From positions 1-21,684 of the forward strand of contig CALWNS010000190.1 of assembly GCA_944382805.1 (NCBI GenBank): a stretch of 21,684 nt of DNA, given 5' to 3'. Position numbers and translations under genes: made by a program. Shown one piece after another: positions 14,327 to 21,684 of this stretch (position 1 is its first letter; each line of letters starts with the position of its first letter). This stretch comes from an uncultured Gemmiger sp. (GTDB lineage: Bacteria; Bacillota; Clostridia; Oscillospirales; Ruminococcaceae). The notes beneath the pieces are model-generated. The model did not search any database. It saw only the letters and a program-made list of their open reading frames with translations, and was not told the origin of the DNA.

Positions 14327-15814
14327 ATGAAATACGTTTTGGCCCTGGATCAGGGCACCACCAGCAGCCGCTGCATTTTGTTCGATGCGCAGCAGAACAT
14401 CGTGGCCATGGCCCAGCGGGAGTTTGCCCAGCACTACCCGCAGCCCGGCTGGGTCGAGCATGACCCGATGGAGATCTATTCCAGCCAGTACGGCGTGATG
14501 ATGGAGGTGCTGGCCAAGTCCGGCGTTTCCCCGCGCGATATTGCGGGCATCGGCATCACCAACCAGCGCGAGACGGCCATTGTGTGGGACAAGGCCACCG
14601 GCCGCCCGGTGTACAACGCCATCGTGTGGCAGTGCCGCCGCACGGCCGAAGCCTGCGAACGGCTGAAGGCCGACGCCGCATTCACCGCCTATGTAAAGGA
14701 GCGCACCGGGCTTTTGATCGACGCCTAGTTTTCGGCCACCAAGGTCGCCTGGATCCTGGACCATGTGGACGGCGCGCGCCGCCGCGCCGAGGCCGGCGAG
14801 CTTTTGTTCGGCACGGTGGACAGCTGGCTGATCTGGAAGCTGACCGGCGGGGCCGTACACGTGACCGACTACACCAACGCCAGCCGCACCATGCTGTTTG
14901 ACATCGAGCGCCTTTGCTGGGACGAGGCGATCTGCCGCCGCCTGGGCGTGCCGCCGGCCATGCTGCCCGCCCCGCGCCCGTGCAGCGAGGTGTACGGCAC
15001 GGTGAACATCCAGGGCGTGGAGGTGCCCATTGCCGGCATTGCGGGCGACCAGCAGGCCGCGCTGTTCGGCCAGGCCTGCTTTGCCGCCGGCGAGGCCAAA
15101 AACACCTATGGCACCGGCTGCTTTTTGCTGATGCACACCGGTGAAACGCTGCACCGCAGCCGCCACGGCCTGCTGACGACCATTGCCGCCGGCCCCGGGC
15201 CGCGCGTGCAGTATGCGCTGGAGGGCAGCGTGTTTGTGGGCGGGGCGGTCGTGCAGTGGCTGCGGGACGAGCTGCACCTGATCACCGAAGCGGCCGACAG
15301 CGAATATTTTGCCCAAAAAGTACCGGACAGCGCCGGCGTGTACCTGGTGCCGGCCTTTACCGGGCTGGGCGCGCCGTACTGGGATATGTACGCGCGCGGC
15401 GCGCTGGTGGGGCTGACGCGCGGGGCCGGGCGCAACCATATCATCCGCGCGGCGCTGGAATCCATCGCCTACCAGACCGCCGATGTGCTGGCCGCCATGG
15501 AGGCGGACGCCGGGGTGCCGCTGCGCGAGCTGCGGGTGGACGGCGGGGCTTCGGCCAACAACTTTTTGATGCAGTTCCAGGCGGACATCATCGGCCGCAC
15601 GCTGTGCCGCCCGCAGATCCGCGAGACCACCGCCCTGGGCGCGGCCTACCTGGCCGGCCTGGCCACCGGCGTGTGGCGGGATACCGGCGAGATCCGCGCC
15701 CAGTGGACACTGGACCGCCGCTATGACCCGCAGATGGACGAAGCAAAGCGCGCCGCCCTGCGCGCCGGCTGGCGCAAAGCCGTAGACCGCGCCAAAGGCT
15801 GGGCGGAGGAATAA
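14327..15814 (+). pseudogene. glpK: Glycerol kinase gene interrupted by one in-frame TAG codon
   Basis: GlpK phosphorylates glycerol to glycerol 3-phosphate with ATP. If the TAG at 14726-14728 is read through, the frame gives 495 codons plus TAA, the normal family length, with no frameshift. Motifs before the stop: ALDQGTTSSR (residues 6-15), GITNQRETAIVWD (76-88, the glycerol-binding Arg-Glu pair) and IVWQCRRT. After it: FSATKVAWILDHV, AGIAGDQQAALFGQ, GTGCFLLMHTG, GLGAPYWD and RVDGGASANNFLMQF. The TAG is codon 134, where the family has DAYFSATK/DPYFSGTK, so it replaces the tyrosine equivalent to glycerol-binding Tyr135 of E. coli. GGGAGG lies eight bases before the ATG, and promoter and terminator look functional. 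Recent mutation, sequencing error or amber read-through all fit. No restart codon with a ribosome binding site follows the stop. Confidence 0.88.
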
Positions 15815-15822
15815 TCAAACGG

Positions 15823-15859
15823 AAAGCCCGCGGCAAGCGATATGCCGCGGGCTTTTTTT
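15823..15859 (+). terminator. Terminator after glpK
   Basis: AAAGCCCGCGGCA (15823-15835) pairs perfectly with TGCCGCGGGCTTT (15843-15855) and runs into further T bases. It lies between convergent genes and may also help end the minus-strand operon. Confidence 0.9.
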
Positions 15860-15873
15860 GTATGGTTGGGCGT

Positions 15874-17499
15874 TCAGCGGTCCCACTTGTCGCACAGCGA
15901 GGCGATCTGGCTGGCAAAGCGGGCCAGGTCCTTGTTGGCGCCGCCGCGGTTGTGCTCGATCACGACCATCAGGCGCTTGCCCATATTGACAAGGCGTTCG
16001 AACGCCTGGGCGGCGCGGCGGGACTTGTAACTTTCGGCCGCGGGGTGCGGCTGGCGGTGGACGATCTTTTCGGTGTTGCCCTTTTCCAGGCACTGCACCG
16101 CGCCGCCCGCCAGTTCGTATACCGCGCCGTTGTAGGGCGCTTCGGCGGCGTAGCCTTCGCCCTGCAGCTCTTTGGCAAAGCCGGCGCAGACTTCGTCGTC
16201 GCCGTGGTTGACAAAGACGAACCCCGGCTTGGGCGCAAAGTGGTGCAGCCAGCGCAGCAGCCCTTCGTGGTCGGCGTGGCCGGACATCCCGGACATCTGG
16301 GCGATCTCGGCGTTGACCTGCACCTCCTCGCCAAACAGCTTGATGCGCTCGGCGCCCTCCAGCAGGGTGCGGCCCAGCGAGCCTTCGGCCTGGTAGCCGA
16401 CGAACAGGACGGTGCATTCTTCGCGCCAGAGGTTGTGCTTGAGGTGGTGGCGGATGCGCCCGGCGTCGCACATACCGGAGGCGGACAGGATCACCTTGGG
16501 GCTGGGGTCGGCGTTGATGGCGACCGAATCCTCCTTGGTCTCGCTGATGCGCAGGCCGGGGAACTGCAGCGGGTTGCGGCCGCTGCGCACCAGGTCCAGG
16601 GCCTCCTGGTCAAAACATTCGCTGTAATTTTCGCGGAAGATGGTGGTGGACTTGCTGGCCAGCGGGCTGTCCACATACACTTCGAACTCGCCGTGGCCCT
16701 TGACGCGGCCCTCCGCCTTGATCTGGCGGATAAAGTAGAGCATCTCCTGCGTGCGGCCGACCGCAAAGCTGGGGATGACGACGTTGCCGCCGCGGTCGAA
16801 CGTGCGCTGGATGATCCCGGCCAGTTCGCCCACATAGTCCGGCTTCGGCCCGTGGGAGCGGTTGCCGTAGGTGGATTCCATCACCACATAATCCGCCGTG
16901 TCCAGGTACTGCGGGTCGCGCAGCATGGGCTGGTTCAGGTTGCCGATGTCGCCGGAAAAAACGATGGTCTCGGTGCGGCCGTTCTCGCGCACCTTCAGCG
17001 TGATGGAGGCGCTGCCCAAAAGATGGCCCACATCGGTGAACGTGGCTTCAACGCCCTCCAGCACCTGCACCGGCCTGCCGTAGGGCTGCGGCACGAACTG
17101 TTCCATCACCGCCAGGGCGTCCTGGATGGTGTAATCCGGCTCCACCGGCTCGCGGCCGCTGCGCTGGGCTTTGCGGTTTTTCCATTCGGCTTCCTGCTCC
17201 TGGATGTGGGCGGAATCCTCCAGCATGATGTCGCACAGGTCGGTGGTGGCATCGGTGGCAAAGATCGGCCCGCGGAAGCCGTTGCGGTACAGGTGCGGCA
17301 GCCGGCCGGAATGGTCGATGTGCGCATGGGTAACGAGCACCGCTTCAATCTCGCCGGGGGCGCAGGGCAGGCCGGCGTTTTCGTAGGTATCGCGGCCCTG
17401 CTCCATGCTGCAGTCCACCAGGAATTTGTGGCCGGCGGCCTCCACCAGCGTACAGCTGCCGGTCACTTCGTGGGCGGCGCCCAAAAAAGTCAGCTTCAT
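15874..17499 (-). CDS. Beta-CASP metallo-beta-lactamase fold protein (CPSF-like, RMMBL)
   Basis: A 541-residue member of the RNA-processing metallo-beta-lactamase group (beta-CASP, as in CPSF73 and related bacterial nucleases). Members cut RNA or DNA phosphodiesters with two zinc ions; the natural target here is unknown. Motifs are LVTHAHIDHSG (H58, H60, D62, H63), DVGHLLGSAS (H159), VFSGDIG (D184), then beta-CASP features DYVVMESTYGNRSH, VIPSFAVGRTQEML, YVDSPLA and ILSASGMCDAGRI, and the RMMBL segment MSGMSGHADHEG and FVNHGD. The C-terminal 90 residues are basic and helical and could bind nucleic acid. The start ATG at 17499 has AAGGAGG seven bases upstream; the frame is open further upstream but that part overlaps the lysozyme gene. 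It is 32 bp behind that gene and probably co-transcribed. Confidence 0.88.
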   Translation of the reverse strand: MKLTFLGAAHEVTGSCTLVEAAGHKFLVDCSMEQGRDTYENAGLPCAPGEIEAVLVTHAHIDHSGRLPHLYRNGFRGPIFATDATTDLCDIMLEDSAHIQEQEAEWKNRKAQRSGREPVEPDYTIQDALAVMEQFVPQPYGRPVQVLEGVEATFTDVGHLLGSASITLKVRENGRTETIVFSGDIGNLNQPMLRDPQYLDTADYVVMESTYGNRSHGPKPDYVGELAGIIQRTFDRGGNVVIPSFAVGRTQEMLYFIRQIKAEGRVKGHGEFEVYVDSPLASKSTTIFRENYSECFDQEALDLVRSGRNPLQFPGLRISETKEDSVAINADPSPKVILSASGMCDAGRIRHHLKHNLWREECTVLFVGYQAEGSLGRTLLEGAERIKLFGEEVQVNAEIAQMSGMSGHADHEGLLRWLHHFAPKPGFVFVNHGDDEVCAGFAKELQGEGYAAEAPYNGAVYELAGGAVQCLEKGNTEKIVHRQPHPAAESYKSRRAAQAFERLVNMGKRLMVVIEHNRGGANKDLARFASQIASLCDKWDR

Positions 17500-17531
17500 G
17501 CAAATGCCTCCTTGCTTGGCTGCCCGCCGGG

Positions 17532-20177
17532 TCAGTTCGTGCGGCCGGCGCCGTAGGTGGGCGCCTGCGGCAGTACGAACGGCTGGGCAAAGTTTTCGGT
17601 GCGGTCGTTGATGTTCATACGGATATTCCAAAACGCATCGCCATAGTCCTGCAGGACCACATAGTCCTGGTCGGACAGCGTGCGCAGCGTGCCGGTATCG
17701 GTGATGAGCAGGGCCGCCCCCTCCTCCTCGTAGGGGACCAGGCTTTGCTGGTAGGTCTCGGCCACCGTACCGCTTTCGATCAGCTGGGCGACGGCTTCGA
17801 CCGTGGTGCGCACCAGCTGCAGCCGTTCGCCGGCCGGCAGCGCGGCCAGCAGGTCGCCGCGGGTGACGGTCCCCGTTTGCAGTTCGCCCACGCCGCCGGC
17901 CAGGGCGGTCAGCGGCAGATCGGCCAGCTGGCCGTCGCCGGCCGCCCAGTCCTCGCGGCTGCCGTCGGCGTAGGCCAGCCACACTTCGGCCACAAAGTTG
18001 CCCCAGCTGAGGCTGCGGCCGGCGGTGTTTTCCTCCAGCGTGAACAGCGCCTGCGCGGCCACGCTTTCGTCGCCGGCCGCCAGGCTCGCCAGGTCGGCGG
18101 CCGCGCTGTCATATGCCTGCCGCGCTTCGTCCGTAAGGCTTTCGCGCGCGCTTTGCAGCGTGGCGGCGGTGCGCGCGCCGGCGTCGGCGGCCTGTACGCT
18201 GCCATCCGGCGCAAAGGTCAATTGCAGGGCGGCCACGCTTTCCAGCCCGCCGCTCACGTTCAGGATCAGCAGCCCGCGCTCGGTGCGGGTCTGCTGCGCG
18301 GGGTCGTTGGTCAGCACGGCGTTGACGCCAAGGCCCGCCAGCGTGCCGGCGTCGATGGCGCAGCCCGGCCCCGCGATGCAGACAATGGCCTGCGCGCCCT
18401 TGGCCCGCAGGGCGGCCACCTGCTCGTTCGCGGCCTGGGCCAGGGCGTCCGGGTCCTCGCCGCCCCGGGCGTGGGCATAGACCCCCGCGCCGTCCAGCGT
18501 AAAGAAGCCGATGGTGCGGCCCGCGCGCTGCACGACCTCCTGCAAGCCGTTGGTGATGCGGTTGCGGCTCCAGCTGGTGGAGCGGTAGAACAGCGGGGTG
18601 CCGTCCTCTTTTTGCAGGGTGGTGGCCAGCGAAGGCCCGCTGGTGACCATGGCGTCCTCGAGCAAACGCTCGGCGCCAAAGGCCAGGTCCTCGGCGTTAA
18701 AGGCCTGCAGGTCGTAGCCGGCGGCGTCAAACGCGCTGAGCATATCCATGCCGCCGGTCAGGCTGGCGTTGGCCGTGCCCTGCACGCTGCCGCCCGCATC
18801 CAGCAGGATGCTGTCCGGGTCGCCGGCGTGCAGCGCGGCCACATCGGCCAGGCTGACCGTGCCGTTGTCGGCCGTGCCGTGCAGCCCGCCGGTGGCGTAG
18901 ACGTTCACGGTGACCGGGCCGACGTGTACGGTGACGGCGGCGCTTTGGCGGCCGTCGGCCAGCGTGGCGGTGATGGTGCAGCTGCCCTGCCCCCTGGCCG
19001 TGACCACGCCTTTTTTGTTGACGGTGGTCACCGATTCATCGCTTGTGGCAAAAAAGATGCGCTGGCCGCCCGCCTCCTCGGTGACGGCGTCGGTCGTCAG
19101 GGTGACCTTGTCCTTTACGTTGGGCAGCCACAGGATGTTCTGGTAGGTGTCGTTCGTAAAGCTGGGGTCGGCCCCGCCGGCCTTGGCGTCGGTAAAGCCG
19201 GTGATGAGCAGTTCCTCCATGCGGAAGTTGATGTCCACCGTCTCGCTCTGCACGCCGTAGGGCGCGCCCGGCTCGGTATGGCTGGCCTGCCACAGCGTAT
19301 AGGGGCCGGTGTAGTTCAGGTTGGAACTAAAGCGCGCGATCCAGAAATTATCGCGCCAGGGATCAAACGCCGGGTCGGTCAGGCGGGCGCGGGTCCAGTT
19401 GAGCGAAGCGTAGATGCCCTGGCCGCCGGTATAGCCGTAGCTTTCCAGCTGGTCAAAGAAGGCGGCGGTGAGCGCGGCCATCTCCTCGGGGAACAGGCCG
19501 GTGATGTCGGGGTCCTCCAGGTCGTAGTAGACCGGCAGGCTGAGCCGGTAGGGGCTGGCGGTGTAATCGTCCAGTTCCTCGTAGTCGGGCGCGCGCAGGC
19601 CCAGCAGGCGCGCCACATGGTCGGCCTCGCTGCGGGCCTGCTGCTCGGTTGTGGCGTAGGAATACAGGTACGCGCCGAACGGGATGCCCAGGCGGGTGCA
19701 TTCATCGGCGTTGTAGCGCCAGTATTCGTCGTCCTGGTTGTATTCGCCCTCGCCGTTCCACTCGCTGCCGTAGCCGCAGCGGATCAGGGCGAACTCCACG
19801 CCGTTGGCCTTGGCCTTTTCCCAATCCACCTGGCCCTGGTATTTGGATACATCGATACCCTTGCTGGTGGCGGCCAGGATGACCTCGCCGGCGTCATTGA
19901 AGTAATATCCGTTTTCGTTTTTGGCCCACGCACCGGCGCTTTCCCCCACCTCCGGCACAGCGGGGGCCAGGGGGCCGCGGTCGCGCCCGGCCAGCAGCAC
20001 GATGACAAGGGTCAGCACCGCGGCCAGCGCGCACAGCGCCGCCAGCGCCCACGCGCGGCGCTGGTTCGGGCTTAGCGGGCGGCGCGGCGGCCGTTTGGGG
20101 CGGGGCGGCCGCGCCGGGTGCGCCGGCGCCCCCGCGCCGCCGCTGCGGCGGGGATACGGCACACGATCGTTTTGCAT
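17532..20177 (-). CDS. Membrane-anchored GH25 lysozyme fused to an Ig-like domain and a 5'-nucleotidase-like region without metal ligands
   Basis: An 881-residue envelope protein. Residues 1-41 are cytoplasmic, rich in Pro and Arg; 42-64 form one membrane segment; 107-325 are a GH25 muramidase domain (GIDVSKYQG with D109, VYYDLEDP with the catalytic D219 and E221). Residues 355-420 look like a bacterial Ig-like (Big2) domain. Residues 423-815 follow the plan of UshA-type 5'-nucleotidases: VNVYATGGLHG, ILLDAGGSVQGT, AGYDLQAFNAEDLAFG, then a C-terminal domain with SWGNFVAEVW and TGTVTRGDLLAALPAGERL. The metal ligands are replaced (NDxHG to GGLHG, DAGD to DAGG, GNHE to FNAE). The muramidase should be active on peptidoglycan, while the nucleotidase part is probably only structural or a binding module. 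The ATG at 20177 has AGGGGG six bases upstream; the ATG at 20183 touches it. Confidence 0.8.
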   Translation of the reverse strand: MQNDRVPYPRRSGGAGAPAHPARPPRPKRPPRRPLSPNQRRAWALAALCALAAVLTLVIVLLAGRDRGPLAPAVPEVGESAGAWAKNENGYYFNDAGEVILAATSKGIDVSKYQGQVDWEKAKANGVEFALIRCGYGSEWNGEGEYNQDDEYWRYNADECTRLGIPFGAYLYSYATTEQQARSEADHVARLLGLRAPDYEELDDYTASPYRLSLPVYYDLEDPDITGLFPEEMAALTAAFFDQLESYGYTGGQGIYASLNWTRARLTDPAFDPWRDNFWIARFSSNLNYTGPYTLWQASHTEPGAPYGVQSETVDINFRMEELLITGFTDAKAGGADPSFTNDTYQNILWLPNVKDKVTLTTDAVTEEAGGQRIFFATSDESVTTVNKKGVVTARGQGSCTITATLADGRQSAAVTVHVGPVTVNVYATGGLHGTADNGTVSLADVAALHAGDPDSILLDAGGSVQGTANASLTGGMDMLSAFDAAGYDLQAFNAEDLAFGAERLLEDAMVTSGPSLATTLQKEDGTPLFYRSTSWSRNRITNGLQEVVQRAGRTIGFFTLDGAGVYAHARGGEDPDALAQAANEQVAALRAKGAQAIVCIAGPGCAIDAGTLAGLGVNAVLTNDPAQQTRTERGLLILNVSGGLESVAALQLTFAPDGSVQAADAGARTAATLQSARESLTDEARQAYDSAAADLASLAAGDESVAAQALFTLEENTAGRSLSWGNFVAEVWLAYADGSREDWAAGDGQLADLPLTALAGGVGELQTGTVTRGDLLAALPAGERLQLVRTTVEAVAQLIESGTVAETYQQSLVPYEEEGAALLITDTGTLRTLSDQDYVVLQDYGDAFWNIRMNINDRTENFAQPFVLPQAPTYGAGRTN

Positions 20178-20225
20178 ATCCATCCCCCTGTCGGCTGCTG
20201 CGCGAGCATTTTTTGTCTTTCTTCT

Positions 20226-20254
20226 ATGGTACCATTTTGTCGCCAAAATTACAA
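20226..20254 (-). promoter_or_regulatory. Promoter of the lysozyme-metallo-beta-lactamase operon
   Basis: On the minus strand TTGTAA (20249-20254), a 17-bp spacer and TACCAT (20226-20231), preceded by TGG as an extended -10. No clear terminator for the upstream helicase gene was found in the 114-bp gap. Confidence 0.55.
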
Positions 20255-20291
20255 TGCGGTCGAGCCGGGCAGAATGTGTAAAAAATGTGCC

Positions 20292-21684
20292 TTACGCCCC
20301 CGCCGCCCCCTGCCAGAAGCCGCGCAGCGCCGCGGCCAGGCTTTCGGGGCTTTCCACCGCCTGCAGGCCGGCCCAGTGCGGCGGCATCAGGCAGCGGTAT
20401 TCCGGCCGGGCAAAGCGGTCGTCCAGCAGCAGCACCACACCCCTGTCCTGCGGGGTGCGGATGACCCGCCCCGCGGCCTGCAGCACCTTGTTCATGCCGG
20501 GGTAGCGGTAGGCGTAGTCGAACCCGCTGCCGCGCGTCGCCTCAAAATAATCGCGCAGCTTTTCCTGGCGGGGGTTGACCTGCGGCAGCCCCGGCCCCAC
20601 CACGGCCGCGCCCAACAGGCGGTCGCCCACCAGGTCCACGCCCTCTCCGAACACGCCGCCCAGCACGGCGAACCCCAGCAGCGGCGCGGCCGCGCCCGGC
20701 TGCAGGCGGTCCAAAAAGGCGGCGCGCGCCGCTTCGTCCATATCGGGGCTTTGGCAAAAGGCGGGCAGGTCGGGGTACGCGCCCACAAAGCATTCGTACA
20801 CCTGGCGCAGGTAGGCGTAGCTGGGGAAAAACGCCAGGTAATTGCCCGGCCTGGCGCGCACCATGGCCGCCAGGTAGGCCGCCACCGTGGCGGCGCCGGC
20901 CGCGCGGTCGCGGTAGCGGGTGCTCAGGCGCGGGGTGCAGTACAGCGCCAGGCGCGCGGGGTCAAACGGGCTGCGCAGCGCCACGGCCCCGGCGTCCGGC
21001 AGGCCGCACAGGTCTTTGTAGTAAGCGGGCGGGGCCAGCGTGGCGCTGAACAGCACGGCCGCGCGCCCGCGGGCGAAATCGGCCCGCAAAAACGCGCTGG
21101 GATCCAGGCACAGCTGGGCGGCGCGCACCTCGTGCCCAAAGGCCGTGAGCTGCAAAACAAAGTGTTCGTCAAAGGTTTCGGCCACGCGCAGCCAGGCGCG
21201 GGCGTCAAAATAAAGCTGCAGCAGCGCGGCGTGCGCCTCGCCCGGTTCGCGGTGTTCGTCCAGCCAGAGTTCCAGCGCTTCGCACGCGCGCTGCAAAGCC
21301 CGGTCAAAGTCCTCGTCCCGTTGGGCGGCGAACACGGTGCGGCTCTCCCCCGCCTGCTCGCAGCGGGCGCGGAAGGCAAGGAAGCAGTCGTTCACCCGGC
21401 CCAGCGCCGTTTTCAGCCGGCTGCGGCCCTTGCCCAGCGCCCGCCGCGCGGCCAGAAAGTCCGACTTGCACAGCGCGGCGCTGTGCATATCCCGCGCGCG
21501 GTCGGGCAGGTTGTGCGCCTCGTCCAGCAAAAACAGGTAGTCGCCGCGGCTTTCAAAAAAGCGCTGCAGCCGCAGGGTCGGGTCAAACAGGTAGTTGTAG
21601 TTGCCAACGACCACGTCGCTCCACAGCGTCAGGTCCAGGCCCAGCTCGAATGGGCAGACGGTGAACCGGCGGCGCTAGGCTTGC
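20292..21684 (-). CDS. XPD/DinG-type DEAH helicase, C-terminal part (runs off the window; in-frame TAG near the edge)
   Basis: Superfamily 2 DNA helicase of the Rad3/XPD/DinG group, which unwinds DNA with ATP and normally carries a 4Fe-4S cluster. Visible parts are VCPFELGLDL with a Cys fitting the last cluster ligand, VVVGNYNYLFDP, the DEAH box FLLDEAHNLPDRARDM, VLFSATLAPPAYY, a strand with YLAFFPSYAYL, GGVFGEGVDL, and motif VI QAAGRVIRTPQDRG. The Walker A motif and first Cys residues lie outside the window, so the gene must extend upstream. Yet an in-frame TAG occurs at 21675-21677, seven codons before the CPFE cysteine, in the context QA-stop-RRRFTV. A start at GTG 21614 would lack ATP binding, so this looks like an interrupted gene or an error. 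The bacterial role (repair or recombination) is inferred from family. Confidence 0.8.

Noticed and set aside
15862..20075. Long open frames on the plus strand opposite the metallo-beta-lactamase and lysozyme genes
   Set aside because: Shadows of genes with strong motif support on the other strand; no starts with ribosome binding sites and no recognisable domains.
1..21684. CRISPR array, tRNA/rRNA genes, insertion sequences or prophage
   Set aside because: No regularly spaced repeats, no cloverleaf-like sequence, no transposase or integrase motifs and no phage structural genes were seen by eye; a tRNAscan or IS search was not possible.

Overview
The window is GC-rich, gene-dense bacterial chromosome with strong AGGAGG-type ribosome binding sites, sigma-70-like promoters, GC-rich hairpin terminators and short intergenic gaps. 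The gene content (D-lactate dehydrogenase, NADP-type glutamate dehydrogenase, CmpB-family permease, DUF2975 plus small HTH pair, GH25 lysozyme with Ig-like domain) suggests a high-GC gut Firmicute of the Oscillospiraceae/Ruminococcaceae (Faecalibacterium, Subdoligranulum or Gemmiger-like). The taxonomy is inferred from style and content, not measured. No tRNA, rRNA, CRISPR array, intact insertion sequence or phage module was seen.

Layout. 1-419: 3' end of a D-lactate dehydrogenase gene with its terminator. 420-788: intergenic stretch with an AT-richer island, a second hairpin terminator and a good promoter. 789-1618: overlapping DUF2975 membrane protein and small HTH regulator. 1635-2870 (-): ferritin-like protein of no recognised family, divergent from a macro-domain protein (3003-3509, +), with a perfect palindrome between them. 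3574-6349 (-): operon of an alanyl-tRNA editing protein, TrmB and a CmpB-like permease. 6491-9289 (+): a solute-binding-type lipoprotein, a protein with a degenerate GGDEF domain, and a small helical protein whose ribosome binding site lies in a long stem-loop. 9326-12502 (-): GH3 beta-glucosidase coupled to an AEC-family carrier. 12816-14162 (+): gdhA. 14327-15814 (+): a glycerol kinase gene broken by one in-frame TAG. 15874-20177 (-): membrane-anchored GH25 lysozyme fused to an Ig-like domain and a 5'-nucleotidase-like region lacking its metal ligands, followed by a beta-CASP metallo-beta-lactamase protein. 20292-21684 (-): C-terminal part of an XPD/DinG-type DEAH helicase, running off the window and also carrying an in-frame TAG near the edge.

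How the parts fit. Most genes are housekeeping or catabolic: fermentation (D-LDH), nitrogen assimilation (GDH), glycoside use (GH3 with a carrier), glycerol entry (GlpK, apparently broken), tRNA quality control and modification (AlaX-like, TrmB) and envelope work (GH25). The points most worth a second look are the lysozyme/pseudo-nucleotidase fusion, the amber codon at the glycerol-binding tyrosine of GlpK together with a second amber in the helicase, the degenerate GGDEF protein, the stem-loop hiding the ribosome binding site of the gene at 8837, and the orphan ferritin-like protein facing a macro-domain gene across a palindrome.
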